This document shows positions 29,603-29,977 of a stretch of DNA of 29,977 bases, one piece after another (the stretch's first letter is position 1; each line of letters opens with the position of its first letter). The position numbers and the translations under genes are program-made. Source of the stretch: JANNXY01 sp964472605 (lineage in GTDB: Bacteria > Patescibacteriota > Minisyncoccia > Phycocordibacterales > CAIZIN01); NCBI GenBank assembly GCA_964472605.1, contig CAYYLG010000004.1, forward strand, positions 1-29,977. Direction: 5' to 3'. The notes beneath the pieces are model-generated. The model ran no database searches. It was given only the letters and a program-made list of their open reading frames with translations, and was not told the DNA's origin.

Positions 29603-29631
29603 CGCCTCTTCGGCGACCCGCCGAAGAGGCG
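29603..29631 (+). repeat. Perfect 13-bp inverted repeat after the tRNA half-copy
   Basis: CGCCTCTTCGGCG (29603-29615) and CGCCGAAGAGGCG (29619-29631) are exact reverse complements with a three-base spacer. Each arm can also fold alone (GTCGCC/GGCGAC and CCCGCC/GGCGGG), so two alternative shapes exist. It is GC-rich in an AT-rich setting and ends eight bases before the GIY-YIG start codon. Confidence 0.9.
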
Positions 29632-29639
29632 GGGACAGT

Positions 29640-29903
29640 ATGTTTTATACTTACATCTTAAAAAGTAAAAAAACTGGTCGATTATACATTGGCAGTACTG
29701 ATAATCTAAAAAGAAGGTTTAAGGAGCATAATGATGGTACGGGAGGTGTCTATACTAGAAATAATCGACCTTTTGAGTTAATATACTACGAAGCTTATCT
29801 TGATTATAAAGATGCTAAATTATCAGAAAAGTTTTTTAAAACGGGATATGGCAGGGAAGTTTTACAGGGTAAATTAAGCAATTTTTTCAAGGAAGTTAAA
29901 TAA
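29640..29903 (+). CDS. Small GIY-YIG nuclease-domain protein inserted at tRNA-Gln
   Basis: The 87-residue protein is a complete single GIY-YIG domain of the YhbQ/UPF0213 type. FYTYIL carries the GIY strand, LYIGST the YIG strand, NLKRRFKEHN the catalytic arginine and the conserved histidine, and AKLSEKFFKT the metal-binding glutamate. The ATG at 29640 directly precedes the domain and has GAGGCGGGG upstream; the longer frame from a TTG at 29580 would translate the tRNA copy and hairpin, so it is rejected. The gene lies between the half-copy and the intact tRNA-Gln, and its stop is two bases before the tRNA. Position and family suggest a homing-type mobile gene that targets the tRNA, but the group also includes repair-like proteins. 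Confidence 0.9.
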   Translation: MFYTYILKSKKTGRLYIGSTDNLKRRFKEHNDGTGGVYTRNNRPFELIYYEAYLDYKDAKLSEKFFKTGYGREVLQGKLSNFFKEVK

Positions 29904-29905
29904 AT

Positions 29906-29977
29906 TGGGGGATCGTCTAACGGTAGGACAGAGGCCTTTGAAGCCTTTAATCGGGGTTCGATTCCCTGTCCCCCAGC
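29906..29977 (+). tRNA. tRNA-Gln (anticodon UUG), 3' CCA cut by window end
   Basis: The acceptor TGGGGGA pairs with TCCCCCA, the D arm is GTC/GAC, and the anticodon stem GAGGC/GCCTT encloses CTTTGAA (anticodon TTG in DNA). The T arm is CAGGG-type with the loop TTCGATT. The discriminator is G at 29976 and the last base, C, may start an encoded CCA. No separate promoter is seen between the GIY-YIG stop and the tRNA, so it is probably transcribed from the promoter at 29542-29570. Confidence 0.95.

Noticed and set aside
29580..29639. Upstream TTG start for the GIY-YIG protein
   Set aside because: It would translate the tRNA half-copy and the palindrome as 20 extra residues without family similarity. 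The ATG at 29640 starts right at the domain.

Overview
The window looks like a scaffold from a member of the Patescibacteria (Candidate Phyla Radiation), most likely a Parcubacteria-type lineage. The evidence is an AT-rich core with short versions of universal proteins (RpoB about 1068 aa, RpoC 1227 aa, RF2 about 294 aa), tight gene packing, a GIY-YIG gene beside a tRNA, and start codons that mostly lack a Shine-Dalgarno sequence. UGA acts as a stop (three genes end in TGA) and a release factor 2 gene is present, so the code is the standard bacterial one. Taxonomy is inferred from gene content, not from a database search.

Layout. 1-1223: the end of a Cas4/RecB-like nuclease gene and a hotdog thioesterase. 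1244-11433: an information-processing block, rpoB-rpoC-dnaG-rpoD, read from a consensus promoter through a long structured leader and closed by a bidirectional terminator. 11467-14746: a small orphan gene on the minus strand, divergent from a UvrD-like helicase with a C-terminal nuclease domain. 14766-15640: a self-contained cassette with promoter, folded leader, two overlapping small genes (the first with a signal peptide) and terminator. 15651-17153: a DsbA-like thiol oxidoreductase divergent from uppP. 17169-20166: a minus-strand run of response-regulator receiver, DEDD exonuclease, GC-rich orphan and hisS. 20186-22473: truB, nucleotidyltransferase, NAD-dependent epimerase. 22477-25009: an RRM protein and a large GC-rich SPFH protein, each with its own promoter, leader hairpin and terminator. 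25012-25489: rpmG, tRNA-Thr and a small hairpin-rich element bounded by a duplicated tRNA end. 25521-29266: a hypothetical gene, prfB, ftsE, the start of ftsX, a 100-N assembly gap, and pyrG lacking its first codons. 29251-29977: a candidate structured RNA gene, then tRNA-Gln preceded by a copy of its own 5' half and a small GIY-YIG nuclease gene.

How it works together. Most genes serve transcription (rpoB, rpoC, rpoD), replication priming and repair (dnaG, helicase-nuclease, PD-(D/E)XK protein), translation (hisS, truB, rpmG, prfB, two tRNAs), envelope and division (uppP, ftsE, ftsX, SPFH, DsbA-like) and nucleotide supply (pyrG). Two expression styles are visible. Many core genes have a TANNNT -10-like hexamer 6-9 nt before the ATG, as expected for leaderless mRNAs. 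Four GC-richer islands (11467-11778, 14956-15563, 18272-18814, 23062-24948) carry strong promoters and terminators, three of them also folded leaders and two of them Shine-Dalgarno sequences, and look like later additions.

The most interesting observations are the tRNA-Gln / GIY-YIG arrangement, the tRNA-Thr end duplication, a symmetric -10 element shared by hisS and truB, an unidentified structured RNA after pyrG, and the structured rpoB leader with a possible 16-codon leaderless ORF.
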